From Isoperla grammatica (lineage: Eukaryota > Arthropoda > Insecta > Plecoptera > Perlodidae), in assembly GCA_945910005.1 (NCBI GenBank), contig OX246747.1, positions 13,896,580-13,960,579 of the forward strand: 64,000 nt of DNA, written 5' to 3'. The notes beneath the pieces are model-generated. The model saw only the letters and a program-made list of their open reading frames with translations. It was not told the origin of the DNA and did not search any database. Both the position numbers and the translations under genes were made by a program. Shown here piece by piece: positions 30,716-43,570 of this stretch (position 1 is the stretch's first letter; each line of letters starts with the position of its first letter).

Positions 30716-32650
30716 TGTGTTTACTACATCACAAGACATCGACAACTTCGCTGTTCTCCTTGTCCAAGCTATCAACAACGCAAGTGACGAAGCTGTTCCC
30801 CGACCACCAATGCAATTAGTACGCAGAGAGCTGCCACTCATTATCAAAGCAAAAATAAAAATTCGAAATAAGCTCAGACACCAATGGCAGAAACAGCGAG
30901 ACATTGACACTCTACACAGTCTACGTATATTAACATATCACATCAAGAGAGATATCAACAAATGGAGAAACGACCAATGGAACGCGTTTTTGCGAACTTT
31001 ACGCCCCACAGACAACTGCTCTTTATGGAGAACATCTAAATATTTCAAAAGAAAGTCTACAGCCATACCACCACTGGACACGTCAGCTGGACCCGCGTAC
31101 ACAGACAGCGATAAGGCAAATGCACTTGCAGACAACTTCGAGCGCATTCATACGCAAAACGACAAGTTGAGTAGCCGTTACCACGAAAACAAAGTCAATA
31201 ACACACTAAGCACTTTTTTACAAAGTCCTAGTCCTAAACCACAAGACTGCAAGCTCACCACCCCGAGAGAAATTATACAAATCATCCGACAGCGCAACAA
31301 CAAAAAGTCCCCGGGCGATGATCAAATTCCTAATATAGTCCTAAAAAATCTATCAAAAAAGTGCATCATCGCCTTGACAATATTCATAAACAACATTCTT
31401 ATGACATCTCACTTCCCCCAGATCTGGAAAACAGCTAAAGTCCTAGCTTTTCCAAAACCCGGAAAACCACAAGACAATGTCACGAATTATCGGCCTATTA
31501 GTCTTCTGTCAAATATCAGCAAGATTATATAAAAAATTATTCTCATCCGACTGAACAAGCACATAATTGAAAATAACGTACTAATCCCAGAACAATTCGG
31601 CTTCCGCAAGCAACATTCAACCTCTGCACAACTCACTCGACTCACCGATCATATAAACCAGCGATTCAACTTGAACCAGCACACAGGTATGCTTCTTCTC
31701 GACATAGAAAAAGCGTTTGACACTGTGTGGCATAACGGACTTTTATCTAAAATGATATCGTACAATTTTCCAAAATACCTTATCCTTATCATTAAATCGT
31801 ACTTATCCAATAGAAACTTCTTTGTAACCATTAAAGACAAGAAATCGACATGCCGTAACATTGCCGCTGGAGTGCCACAAGGCTCGCTCTTAGGACCAAC
31901 CCTTTTTTCGTTATATATTAATAACATCCCGCGTTTTTTACACATACTTGTCAGCATGTTTGCTGATGATACAGCAATTTTCACGTCCTCTTATCGTCCA
32001 GGCACGATTCAGCGGCGACTCCAAAGAGCCCTGAACGCATAAGGAGGTATTTTCATAAATGGAAGATTAAAGTTAATGAAGCCAAGACATCAGCAATTTT
32101 CTTCACAAAACGGAGACCGTGCCATAAACCGGAAGTGACTGTCAATGGAAACCCTATTCAGTGGTCCAGTTTTGTTAAATATCTCGGAGTTTATCTTGAT
32201 TCAAAATTAACATTTACTCATCATGTGAACAGCAAGATGCAGCAAGCCTACGCCTCCATGTCCAGCCTCTACCCGCTTCTCAATAAAACGAGCAAACTCA
32301 GCTTAACAAACAAACGTCTCCTCTACACCATGGTGATCCGGCCGATTATGACGTACGCTGCCCCCGTGTGGAGTTCGACGTGTGCAACAAATATTAAGAA
32401 AATTCAGACTGTCCAAAATAAATGCCTCAGAATGATAGGGAATATTCCAAAACGCAAGTGCGTCTCAGCTCTCCATGACTACTTTAAGTTGCCACTTATG
32501 TTCGACTTTGTTTTTAACCTCACTGTCAACTTCTTTACAGCTTGCAACAACAATAATGCAAATTCTTTAATTTCAGGGCTAGGTCAATACAGTTTTTTAA
32601 CACTACCTTATCGATATAAACATAAGTTACCTAAAGACATACTTTTATAA
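30716..32650 (+). pseudogene. LINE reverse transcriptase (Jockey-like)
   Basis: RT motifs occur in order: KSPGDDQIPN, NYRPISLL, FGFRKQHST, LLLDIEKAFDTVWH (catalytic Asp), AGVPQGSLLGP, FADDTAI (catalytic Asp pair) and VKYLGVYLD. The thumb continues to LPKDILL. One stop (TAA, 31530-31532) and one frameshift (near 32040) break it. No RNase H follows, which fits the Jockey/CR1 group. Confidence 0.85.
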
Positions 32651-33024
32651 TATGACGGAAAAGTCTATTTTAATTGTTATTTTTCCTTTTTTTGTTATTA
32701 TTAAGTTATTATTAGTTAGAAGAAAACATACGGACAGAGTCAAGTTATCTCCTGCGTATGAGAAAAGGACGTTTTCATTAATACACATTTTTCACAGCGC
32801 TTGTTGCTGTGTGTGAGTGTCCGAACCAGTGGGTTTTTTTTTCAACTTTTTTCCCCAACACACTATACATGTTTTTGTTCTTTTTCCACAACCTTTATGT
32901 TATCTTTAAATATTATTAATTTATCTTGGGAAAGTTAAGAGTTATTATACTCAGGAATTTCTGTTTGTATTGAAGTGTTGCAAAAAATATGATTTATCTA
33001 TATGTTCAATAAAGTATTATTAAT
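30716..33024 (+). mobile_element. Jockey-like LINE, 5'-truncated, with 14-bp duplication
   Basis: CACTGTCAACTGTC flanks the element at 30702-30715 and 33025-33038. The 2.3-kb insertion starts inside ORF2, so the endonuclease is missing. It ends in AATAAAGTATTATTAAT rather than poly(A). Confidence 0.9.
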
Positions 33025-33045
33025 CACTGTCAACTGTCAAAAACA

Positions 33046-33093
33046 ACTGTCATGAGAAGTGAGAGCATTGCTTTACGCAATGCTCTCATGACA
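33046..33093. repeat. Hairpin
   Basis: GAGAGCATTGC pairs with GCAATGCTCTC around TTTAC, and CTGTCATGAG pairs with CTCATGACAG around it. It lies just after the LINE's right duplication. Confidence 0.8.
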
Positions 33094-33157
33094 GTTGTGT
33101 TTTCTTTTGTTCAAGTAAGGCAATGGTATGCTCAATTTGCCACTCTTCTTGTTGCTT

Positions 33158-33520
33158 CAGGGACTGCCACCTTATCGTGGCGGGCAGGTTTGCGTGCTTT
33201 GTTTTTCCCGAGAGCTATGCCGGCGGAAGCGTATGCTTCTAGTAGGGCCACCCAAGCCGGACTGGTCGAAGAGGAAAAGTCAGACGAAGTGCAGTCCACA
33301 CCCCAATCCCCTTTCCCCCCCACTGACCCATTGAATATATCTCCTCCCACTTGGCCCTGCCCTCCCTTGCTGGACTCCCGTATGACGACTCACGCGACGT
33401 ACAATGGATCTGATTCGGATGTGGCTTTATTCTTCATTATCATCTTTCTCATTTTCATTATCACCCGCTCATCGTCTCGATTAGCCATCGTTGCATAAAT
33501 ATGAGACGTTAAGCCCCATT
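33158..33520 (+). mobile_element. SINE, long form, head slightly truncated
   Basis: It starts at CAGGGACTGCC, lacking the first few head bases, and runs to GTTAAGCCCCATT. Confidence 0.88.
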
Positions 33521-33540
33521 CAATTTTCTCTTTATGCGCC

Positions 33541-33915
33541 CCTGCCCAGGGACTGCTACCTTATCGTGGTGGGCAGGTTTGTGTGCTTTGTTGATTTCGA
33601 GAGCTATGCCGGCGGAAGCGTATGCTTCTGGTAGGGCCACCCAAGCCGGACTGGTCGAGGAGGAGAAGTCAGACGAAGTGCAGTCCACACCCAAATCCCC
33701 TTTCCCCCCCAACGTCCCATTGAATATTTGTCCTCCCACTTGGCCCTGCCCTCCCTTGCTGGACTCCCGTATGAAGACTCACGCGACGTACCATGGATCT
33801 GATTCGGATGTGGCTTTATTCTTCATTATCATCTTTCTCATCTTCATTATCACCCGCTCATCGTCTCGATTAGCCATCGTTGCATAAATATGAGACGTTA
33901 AGCCCCATTAATCAA
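33541..33915 (+). mobile_element. SINE, long form, full length
   Basis: TCTCTTTATGCGCC is duplicated at 33527-33540 and 33916-33929. It sits 20 bp after the previous SINE, inside copy A of the pogo/hAT block. Confidence 0.92.
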
Positions 33916-33929
33916 TCTCTTTATGCGCC

Positions 33930-34020
33930 AAAATGATATGTAGTGTTGACGCAGGTATGTTCAGCCCTTTTGCTATGCTGATTTTTTTTTCGTTCATCAG
34001 CAATAACAAAAGCTTTAAGA
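33930..34020 (-). pseudogene. pogo/Tigger transposase N-terminal fragment, copy A
   Basis: Matches 40095-40213 (copy B), which encodes the first helix-turn-helix of a pogo-type transposase. Confidence 0.6.
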
Positions 34021-34410
34021 GCAAACTTCGTATCTAGTAAACTCTTTACACAAAAGCAAACCGACCCCCAACGGGGTATTCCTGGCAACTGTCAGGATAG
34101 TGACTTTCCTTTTTTCTGTATCTGAATATCTACAAACCGTGCTAAGATCACTTGTGAATTGTTTGTGTTTAACAATCTTCTTAGCTTGAGCTTCAATGAG
34201 AGAGACTGAATTTAGTCTTAGAATGTCTCCAACTAACAGATTCAGAATGTGAGCAACACAACCGTAATTCGAAAGCTGTGCACCATAATCTTCGTTTAAC
34301 ATGTCTCGAGCTTTTTCCATTGCAGATTCATTGTCGGAAACTACAACAAGGAACTTTTCCATTCCAATTTCCTCGGTGACCACTTTCATTTCTTTTTTCA
34401 TGTTTTCAGC
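34015..34410 (-). pseudogene. hAT transposase fragment, copy A
   Basis: The minus strand encodes MKKEMKVVTEEIGMEKFLVV, VSDNESAMEKARDML and YGCVAHILNLLVGDIL. These are the DUF659/hAT core motifs: the Asp of the SDN motif and the C..H of the CAAHxLNL block. It joins pogo sequence on one side and further hAT exon sequence (34827-34918) on the other. It lacks most of the catalytic domain and is not functional. Copy B is 40241-40615. Confidence 0.8.
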
Positions 34411-34826
34411 AGTGTGTCGCTCCTTGCCCGTTACTAACGTTTGATAGAATAGTGGTGTAGGGGTGGTGATTATGAAATTAACAATGGCTTCATTCCTGAA
34501 AGAGAAGAATAAGCGTAAATTAAAAACATTTTTTTGGGGAAAATAAAAATATTAAATAAGTTGTTGCCTTGCCATCAAAATCAAATACAGTTGGATAAGC
34601 CTCCTATCTCACTTTAAATTACTCCATGCATACGACTTGACACTGAATACCACTGTTTAGATATTGACCATGTATAACAGTAAAAGGACTATACTGAAGT
34701 GCAAAGGCACACACCCAACTTGGGTGAAAACAACTTGGGTGAAAATAGCCTTTTAAATGTGGGGCTCACCCAACTTTGGTGCAAATAGAGGCAGCCCTAC
34801 TTAAATTGTGGCATGTCTACACTTAC

Positions 34827-34918
34827 CTGAAGTATCCAGACCACCTTCTCGGGGCAACACTGTAGTTGGACGCCCCTTCAACATTGGATACAGTAAATCG
34901 TAGAACTCACTCTGTGCG
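34827..34918 (-). pseudogene. hAT-associated exon, copy A
   Basis: A GTAAGT donor at 34821-34826 closes an exon encoding FYDLLYPMLKGRPTTVLPRE. The same exon is at 55237-55325. Confidence 0.5.
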
Positions 34919-36736
34919 GGGTTCCTAAAGACGCCCTCTGAGGGCGGCGCCCGTTCGCAAAACTCGCGCCAAAGTCTCGCCTCGCACTTGTTCGCGGACC
35001 TGTTGAAGATCCGGCGCGGGGGCGGGCCGCGTGGAATTACGATTCGTTCTGACTAGATACTTTAATAACAACAACAAAAATTGAACCTGGAGCCTTTTGC
35101 TTCCCAGACAGATACTCTGGATTTAATTCTTGGTTAAAACTTTAAACATTTCTACCCAAAGGGGTGTTTCTTTAATAAGTAGTTACTTTTTCCGTCGACT
35201 AGATAAGATATGCTGGAGGTTATTGTATTACTCTGGAAACTAGATCTTAAAATCTTTCAGAATTGTATGCGGGTCCGAGAGCCTTGGCCTACTCGAACGA
35301 AATTATTTATTATTTATGACCGCATTATTTTCCCAGTTTTCAATTTTCCTTTCAATAGGAATTACCCTCGCTGTATAATATTGATAAAGCCAATTATGTA
35401 GTATTTGCCTATCTTGTTTGTACTTGTCCTTTCATAAGTGACCACTGTAGTCAGTGTTCGCTTCTAGTGTGCGTAACACTACAATGACCATGATAATAGT
35501 TTTTAAAGCCACTGTTATTTGTTTTCTTGGAATCGAGAAGCCACCATCCACTAACGAAACTTGTGTTCCGCTTCGATAAGTTATCCCGACACATCCGGTA
35601 CAATAAGCTGGTCAGGCAAAACAAATTATTTCTCAAATATTTCAATCAGCTATTAGTTTGGCATTTGCAGGCGGACATGACTAATCGATGGTATCTAAGA
35701 TTATCTATTTTGACGACTTTGTGTGACAGGATGTGCCTCAACAACGTAACTTTGAACACCAATGTCAACTCAGTGCACGGTCAGTAGCCATAACTCTCGG
35801 CTGCATTCTGCATTCGCGTGTAACTGTCAGGTGGCTGGATTAAATTCATTTTTATAGTGAGTCATGGCACAAAATATAACGGTTGTTTTGATTTTTTGCC
35901 TTGCCAATGATAAGAGCAGTGAGCTTGTGCGAGCCGTCTTTATTGGTGCACAGTAGAACACTGTCAAACGTTCTTTACTAATATACTAGAAATGAAATTT
36001 ACCTAACTAGTCTCCTTTAGAAACGTACTGTACCAGCTTGTTACAAGCTGCCAACATGGCTCTTATTATAGGAATATGTGTTTCCTACCTTAAAAACAAT
36101 GTTGGCATTCTGAAATTTTACGTTTACTACCCCAAACATTGGAACTACCCTTTTTATACCATATTTTATATTAAAAATTGCCATTTACAAACTATTAACT
36201 CCTAAAATTTGAAAAAAATCTGAAAAATAAAAGACGGATTGAGGTATAAAATGGCTAATCCAGAAATAGTCCACTATTGAAAAATATGGGGGTAAACCCT
36301 CCCGGAACGTAATTATTTCCCTCTTTTGTTGAATGTTAAAAAATATATCACGCCGTTTAAGGTAGTATTTATAAACTTTTACGAGTTCTGATTTAACCAA
36401 AAACTGCGCGCATCCTTTCAGCCCACGATCGTATCATCAAATTATCAGTGGCGCTAATTAAACGTACTACAATTATAAGTTGAATACCACGATGTGCCCG
36501 TGCAGTGCGCTCCGCTCGACCCGCGCGACCGCGTGGGACACAGCCTGGCAAGAGCTCTCGCGCGTCCTGATTGGTTCCCGGGCTCTGACCCCCACCCCCT
36601 CACACTGCCTCCCGCTGCTTCCTCAACAAATGGTCCCTGTGTTTCAACGTTAAATCTATGATGTCTGCTCTCACAAAGCGAATGATTTTACAGTCAGAAG
36701 ACAATGATGTGATTCATAATGAGTCTACACTTAGCT
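34919..36736. other. Non-coding, with GC-rich patches at both ends
   Basis: GC-rich patches lie at 34920-35035 and 36490-36620. Between them is AT-rich sequence with no domain. I see no terminal repeats that would make it one element. Confidence 0.35.
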
Positions 36737-38607
36737 GAATCGCACATGATAGAACAACAGAGTCAAAAATTCTGTCCCTGGTTGATCGTTACAAAATATT
36801 TTCTCAAGATAACGAAAATCACACAATCTTGCAAAATCCTGTAACTAAAGATTTGGCCACAGATGAAATCCAAGAGTTCTTGATAAATGCTTATGCAAAG
36901 GGCAAAAGTCAACTTTTGTCATTCGTTAATACCCGCCTTGTACCAGAAGAGAGAACAACGTTCCACGACACAATTACAAAAAATAAAGCCCCGACTATGG
37001 CAACACTATATCAGGTAGTTACAAGAAATCAAACAGATAAACAAGAGATTGTTGAAATATACCGAAGCGTTCTTCATCGTATACTTACATCATACAAGGC
37101 TGGCCGAAAAGTTGACTTACAAAATATCCTCAAACATGAACTGATGAAAGTACCAATATCACTGTTCGAAATGAACGGACAAATTCGCTCGGGGTCAAAA
37201 GGAATATTAGCACAAGAACTAAAGAAAAATGTTGATTGTCCCAATACAATTCCTTTGAATGGCTATTTCTGCCTCATAATTGATGGTCAGGCTTTAGTTA
37301 TGACTTTTGGAAAGCCACAGTCTGCTAACACATTTGGGGATATTGCTGATTGCTTTGTCAGAGCTGTGCAAATACAAGCGACGGGATATGATAGAGTGGA
37401 CGTTATATTCGATCGGTACTTAGCAGATTCTATTAAATTAACAACACGTCAAAAGCGAACTAAGGGTTGTATACCAAGAAGACGCGTAATTGAAGACAGA
37501 TTGGTACCAGCTCCAGCTAAGTGGAACGACTTTATGGCTCTGGCAAAGAACAAAGAAGATCTTTCGCGTTTCCTTGGAGAGCAACTACTAAGCAATTTCT
37601 CTCAAGATAAACTCTTAGTTGTGGCAGGAGCCTTTACCGACGAAGAAGTAAGATGTAATAAAGACATTAACGTTGATCATCTCGCTAAATGGCACGAGGA
37701 AGGTGACACGCGTTTGATTCTTCACGCGCTGGATACTGGATTTGAATGGCCAACGATACAGATGTATTTTTGCTTTTGTTGGCATATTGCAATAAAATAT
37801 CAGCCACCTACGTCGGGCTTATGACAGGGACCAAACATAAACGATGCTATGTGCCCATTAAACTTGTAGCTGAAACACTGCCATTTGGCTCTACTGATTG
37901 TCTACTAGCCTTCCATGCTATCACTGGGTGTGATAGCACCTCTTTCATCTTTAACAATTCAAAGAAAACATCATTGAAAGTGTTTTTGTCACATTTCTCG
38001 CTTCTTGAAGGGTTGGGTGAGAACGATCTTACTACAGAGAAACTTGAGAACTCTGAACAGTTCATCTGCAAAACATACAAGCTACCGGATCACATTGTGA
38101 CTGCTGATGAGGGAAGGTGTAATATGTTTTCTAAAACAATAAATCCTGAAAATATGCCACCGACGACCAACGCCCTAAGATTCCACATTAGAAGAAGTCA
38201 CTACCAAACCATGATTTGGAAAAATGTTCAGACACCCGAGGTAATAATTCATAATATACATCTCAAACACATGGCTTTCTTAACACTTTTTGTCTTAGAT
38301 TGAGGATTATCTGTTTATTATGTTTGTGTTTTAGATTCATAAACAATTTACTCCGGTTCAGTTTGGATAGGAAAAAACAGAAGATGGATATGTCCCTATA
38401 ACCATGTCTCTACCTGCAATACCAAAAGGTTGTAAAGAAATAGTATCTTGTGGGTGTAAAGGAGGCTGTAGAACATTGCGTTGTGGATGTCTTAAATCTA
38501 ATATGACTTGCACTGACATCTGTAAGTGCTTTGACCAACAAGACGCGTGTTGCAATTCATGTTTGCCTGATGCAGGAATAAATCTAACACTAGAGGAGGA
38601 CGAATAA
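36737..38607 (+). pseudogene. PIN/FEN-like nuclease-fold protein with CXC cysteine-rich tail
   Basis: A frame open from about 36737 encodes an N-terminal helical region, then CLIIDGQALVMTFGKP (first acidic site) and VDVIFDRYLADSIK. HEEGDTRLILHAL follows, then MANDTDVFLLLLAYC and LLAFHAITGCDSTSFI. The Asp-rich positions (IIDG, FDRY, EEGDTR, NDTD, GCDST) suggest a PIN/flap-nuclease fold. This is a large family in marine invertebrate genomes that I recall only as uncharacterised. A frame change near 37745 and a TAG at 38368 break it. An intron (38241-38334) joins it in phase to a tail SCGCKGGCRTLRCGCLKSNM with further Cys, a tesmin/CXC-like zinc module. Confidence 0.6.
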
Positions 38608-38973
38608 AAGGTACAGTAGCTTGTCTTATGAAGTTAATAACTGGAATATGTTGGTACATAATCATAACGTATCATTCATTTTCTTTCAGTGATCGTCTCG
38701 ACTATCGTATCAAAGTATAATTCTTCGTTACTTACGCGCCCGCTCGGCACTTCATGAGTTAAATCATTCTACGCAATTACCTGAGTTAATATTGTTTATT
38801 GAAACTGTAATCTTATGTTTAATTATTGGCTTACACTCGTTACAAAACGGTTTGTATGCATGTATCAAGATGATTCGAGAAGGTTGATTAGCATAAAACA
38901 TATTGAGCTTTGATTAAGTTAAACAATGTTTGCAGTTTGTACAACTTTGAGGTATGTCGTCTCGTTCATTAAC
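38608..38973. other. Non-coding, no gene seen
   Basis: AT-rich flank of the PIN-like gene. Confidence 0.35.
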
Positions 38974-39565
38974 ATTTAGGGGTTAAAAATGTGATGCGCA
39001 CAATCAATATGTGAACGATCATTTTTAATGTGTTAGGAAAACATTGTTTATCTTTTTAAAACATGTTCCTAGGACAATAATAACAAAAAGTGTAGTGCAT
39101 TTAGCAAGCAACGCTAATCATCCCTTCAAAAGTATTTTTAGGGGTGAAAAAGTGATTTCACAACTTGCTTACATTGGTTTTAGAAATAAGAAAATTTAAG
39201 TCAGTAAATACAAGTTTAAACATTGCTTGTAACAAGCAAGGGCATAAAGCTTGAAAATTAACCAAATATTTAGGGGTTAAAAATGTGGTGCGGACAATCA
39301 AGATGTGAACGATCATTTTTAATGTGTTAGGTTAGCATTGTTTATCTTTTTAAATCATGTTCCTTGGGCAATAAATACCAAAATTGTAGTGCATTTAGCA
39401 AGCAACGCGCATCATCCCTAACAAAGTCGTTTTAGGGGTGAAGAAGTGATTTCACAATTTGCCAACATTGGTTTTTGAATTAAGCACATTAAGGTCAGTA
39501 TATACAAGTCTTAACATTGCTTGTAACAGGCAAGGGCACAAAGCTTGAAAATTAACCAAATATTT
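38974..39565 (+). repeat. Tandem duplication, 294 bp x 2
   Basis: ATTTAGGGGTTAAAAATGTG starts units at 38974 and 39268. The second unit ends near 39565, against the pogo fragment. Confidence 0.85.
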
Positions 39566-40213
39566 CTAGTCTATAAGTTTACCCCCGTGGCACACTTCTC
39601 CCTTGTATGTTAGGGTTATGTCGGGCAGGAGATTAAAGAAGAGCCCAGTCTCATCCGCGTTGTAGATATTGTAGATATCGCGGTCTTTGAAATCTCTAGT
39701 CATTGCTGGAAGCTTACTTTTCCAGCTTTCGATTACGTCCAGACCGACGCTGTCTGCTTCTCCGGAAACGGCCTTATAAAATAGGCCATGACGCTTTTTA
39801 ATTCGGTCGATCCACCCATTTGATGCCGTGAAGTTTTCTACGTGGAATCGTAATGCAATTTGCATTGCTTTTTCACTCATCGTCTCGATTAGCCAAGTTG
39901 CAAAAATATGAGACGTTAAGCCTATATATCCATTCGCGTAGTATTGTGCCGTTTACCGGTATTTCCGAGGCCCTCGCTTGTTGAAACCATGCCAACAGCG
40001 CCGTCTCTAGCTCCTTGAAAGGGCTTTACTTTTCCGATTTGCGATTGGTGGTACTTTTTGATCCGCATTTTGCAATGCTCTTTTATTTTCTCTATATGCG
40101 CCAAAATGGTATGTAGTGTTGACGCAGGTATGTTCAGCCGTTTTGCTATGCTGATTTCTTTATCGTTCATCAGCAATAACAAGTGCTTTAAGAGCAAACT
40201 TCGTATTTAGTAA
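39566..40213 (-). pseudogene. pogo/Tigger transposase, copy B
   Basis: The minus strand gives a first HTH (ISIAKRLNIPASTLHTILAH), then a CENP-B-like second HTH (HVENFTASNGWIDRIKKRHG), then NADETGLFFNLLPDITLTYK with the first catalytic Asp of the DDE domain. It ends there, losing the other two acidic residues. A 5'-truncated SINE tail (39874-39929) interrupts it between the two HTH parts. Confidence 0.85.
39874..39929 (+). mobile_element. SINE tail inside the pogo fragment
   Basis: CACTCATCGTCTCGATTAGC to ATATGAGACGTTAAGCC. Confidence 0.8.
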
Positions 40214-40240
40214 ACTCATCACACAAAAGCAAATCGACCT

Positions 40241-40615
40241 TCAACGGGGTTTTCCTATATATTTCCTAGATAGTGACTTTTTTTTCTGTATCTGAAGATC
40301 TACAAACCGTGCCAAGATCACTTGTGAATTATTTATGTGTTCAACAATCTTCTTAGCTTGAGCTTCAATGAGAGTGACTGATTTTAGTCTTAGAATGTCT
40401 CCAACTAACAGATTCAGAACGTGAGGAACACAACCGTAATTCGAAAGCTGTGCACCATAATCTTCGTTTAACATGTCTCGAGCTTTTTCCATTGCAGATT
40501 CATTGTCGGAAACTACAGCAAGGAACTTTTCCTTTCCAATTTCCTCGGTGACCACTTTCATTTCTTTTTTCATGTTTTCAGCAGTGTGTCGCTCCTTGCC
40601 CGTTACTTACGTTTT
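40241..40615 (-). pseudogene. hAT transposase fragment, copy B
   Basis: It carries the same motifs as copy A (FLAVVSDNESAMEKARDML, YGCVPHVLNLLVGDIL). The surrounding non-coding sequence also matches up to the CACTA-like insertion at 40863, and resumes after it at 55117. Confidence 0.8.
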
Positions 40616-40875
40616 ATAGAATACTGGTGTAGGGGTGGTGATTATGAAATTAACAATGGCTTCATTCCTGAAAGAGAAGAATATGCGTAAACTAAAACCA
40701 TGTTTTGGGGGAAAATAAAAATATTAAATAAGTTGTTGCCTTCCCATCAAAATCAAATACAGTTGGATAAGCCTCTTATCTCACCTTAATTACTCCATGC
40801 ATACGACTTGACACTGAATACCACTGTATAGAAATTGACCATGTATAACAGAACAAGAACTACACTGAAAGAACT

Positions 40876-42262
40876 ATTTTGTTGGCTTGACATTAGCAAT
40901 GATGTGTTAACAATATCATTTTGTTACCTATTGCTAACTATAACTTAGGTCAGGGCAACCAAATACTAAGATTGCAACTATAGTTGATGTAACAAAAGCG
41001 TTTTGTTTACCACAACTGTAGCACAACTTTAGTTTTGTTGGATTGAATATACGGTTTTGGGTAATTAACTTAACTAATGTTAACTGCAACAAATATGCAT
41101 TTTTCATATTGTCGTCTCAACACATCTTTTGTCCTAGTGAGCGCGATGGCATTTTGTTACTGTGACATTAGTTTGTTTAAATATTTTAGCGGGCTTTTGG
41201 TTAGGATAACTATAGGATTTAGGCCTAGGTATGAAATTATCTTGAAATAAATTGAAATAGATATTAAATTTATTAATGAGAAAAGAATGCAGTGCTCTAT
41301 TACAAAATATAACATCCTTAGTTCTCAATTGACTTACATTGTGACACTGGTCACTGACATGAGATCATTTGCATAACATAACAAGGCTGGATTCTTCGCC
41401 TCGGAATACCCGTATAAAAATACAATATTTTATTAAAATAGGTACAAGTTACATTCTACGTCTGTACATGTGAAAGACATCGTTGTGTTGAACGTAAAAA
41501 CAGACGTGGAAATTCAAGAATGGCCCATCATAACCTCACTCTCATTTACGTAATTATTTTAGGGTTATGTTTACATAATCGGGTATGGCCAAGGTAGGTC
41601 TTAATTCAAGCAAAATTAAACATCTTTATTTGTTGATATAGGCCTACAGATTGTTATCCTAATCTTATCATAACATATCTTCGTTTAATTAGCATTTCAT
41701 TTATATGAGGCCTGGCCTAGGTAGGCCTAGGCCTTTACATGATCATAATTATTAGGCTGTAGGCAGGCGTAAGTTTTAAGCTGTCATTGGCAAAACCCAA
41801 CCTAGCCCTAGGCCTAGGTGACATGAAGGTAATTACTTGCATTGTATCCTAGGCGAGGCCTAACCCTAGAAGATAGGCGTAAGTCGTGGCATCCTTCGGT
41901 CCTCACTTAGACCCACCAGAATAGGAATCATTACTAATCACATACAAATCAGGAAATTGTTGCACTCATTTTGTGTTATTCTGCATATAAGCATGGTGCC
42001 AAACATTTCTGTGCTATCGCATACATATATTTCACATATATCAGTAAGGAGATATTAATAACAAGGTCTTGGAAATGATTGTAGGCATACAGAGCATATA
42101 TACTTGACACAAGACTATCTTACAGATGCTTTCGTCACAGGCGAGGCACTCTTAACCAACCACGAACTGCTCGAGACAACCCTGCGCAAATACCAATCAC
42201 TGATTGGCTACGAGCCCCTCGCTTGTAACGAAAGCATTCGTAAGGTAGTCTTCGGACAACTA
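40876..42262. other. Left non-coding arm of the CACTA-like element
   Basis: AT-rich with TTTTGTTA- and GTTAAC-like subterminal motifs, and a TAGGCCTA cluster near 41700-41870. No gene. Confidence 0.5.
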
Positions 42263-43232
42263 GCCTATGACTACGTATATCACGCAAGTTTAACGTGCTT
42301 GGGATGAAGGCGCCTTGCTTTCAATCGGTAGCCGAGTGAGGAATCTGCTCTGTATATCACGTCAATCTGAAGCGCCCTTATCTACACCGGCTGCGAATTC
42401 AGCCAATCACAACACAAGCCGTGCATCGCGGAGCCCCTTTGACGTGTATATCACTTAAATCAAAGTGAAGTTCTAACCTCCAACTTGTTTGCCCAAGCGA
42501 GTTGGATCGCCGCCGCCTTGAGGTAAATTCAACGTGTATAGGCCTACCACACTCTGCAACCTATTGGAACCAAGGCGCCTTCATCCTAGACGCCTTAAAC
42601 TTGCGTGACATTCGTAGTCATTGACCTGCTACTGAGTATGTCCTAAGACCTCTTGAAGTAGAGTCTCGCGTCTTACCACTGAGCCACCTCTATCAGTACA
42701 TTAACATTAACATAATATGAACTTATATAATCTAAAATAGCCCTACAAGTAATTTAAAAAATCACTATTTGAGTGTCATTGCACATTAGTGATTATTCAC
42801 TGTTTTGCAATGCAAGGATAGCAAATAACGTACCACTTTTGGCATTTTTTAAAACAAAGTTTAGGAAAAAATAATTTTCATCACCTCTAGTCATAATTAA
42901 TAATGAGATAAAAAACAGCACCTTATTATCCTGGAAAGATACTAAAACGCACTGGTTGAACTTTAAACTTGGGTCACTTAGGCCCTACTTCTAAAACAAT
43001 GCAATATTTTGGAGCTTCCAAAACTCCTTTCTCAAAAAAGCATCTTTAATTTAGTGATTCGGACGATAATTGTATATCGATATGTATCGTATATCGATAC
43101 GATACGATGTGCTTCATAGTATCGTGATATTATTTTGGACCCAGTTCACGATAAATTGTTAGTACAGGCGAGGCACTCTTAACTTAACCAACCACAAACC
43201 GCTCGAGACAACCCTGCGCAAATACCAATCAC
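42138..43232 (+). repeat. Direct repeat of ~68 bp (42138-42205 and 43166-43232)
   Basis: ACAGGCGAGGCACTCTTAAC through CTGCGCAAATACCAATCACT occurs twice, once on each side of the MITE and AT-rich sequence. The copies differ by a short insertion and a few bases. Confidence 0.75.
42263..42626. mobile_element. MITE with ~40-bp inverted repeats
   Basis: ATGACTACG...CACGCAAGTTTAA at the left is inverted at the right (TTAAACTTGCGTGACATTCG, then TAGTCAT). The inner GATGAAGGCGCCTTG also pairs. The motif GTATATCAC recurs inside. Confidence 0.7.
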
Positions 43233-43570
43233 TTCACATTTTGTACTTCACACAGTCACACACGTTAGTTGTAGTTGCCAACTTTGCGCAGCAGTTATTT
43301 GATTATTTCTAAGGATGTGTTATGATAATACATTTTCAATAATTTCAAATGATGACAATGACATTGCATCAATAACTTATAACTTATTGAGTGTATTTTA
43401 ATAAACTACAAACTAGCTATGGACTATTTATTAGGCCAACTTTGGAAACGTCTCCATTCAGCGTATTTTCTCGATATTATCGCGATAATATCGTATCGCA
43501 ATATTATGATATACTCACGATATCATGCTATACCGTATCATGATATGTTGTGGAAAAAATGCGATTATCA
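43060..43570. repeat. ATCG/TATCGATA palindromic clusters
   Basis: Two runs (43070-43160 and 43470-43560) are built of TATCGAT-, ATATCG- and CGATATC-type self-complementary words. They may be imperfect hairpins. Confidence 0.5.

Noticed and set aside
35210..35787. Two plus-strand frames of 63 and 86 codons
   Set aside because: No similarity, no repeats and no splice signals that link them.
42650..42695. tRNA-like box A (TGGCTCAGTGGTAAGACGC) on the minus strand
   Set aside because: No convincing box B or cloverleaf follows at the right distance, so it is at most a decayed SINE head.
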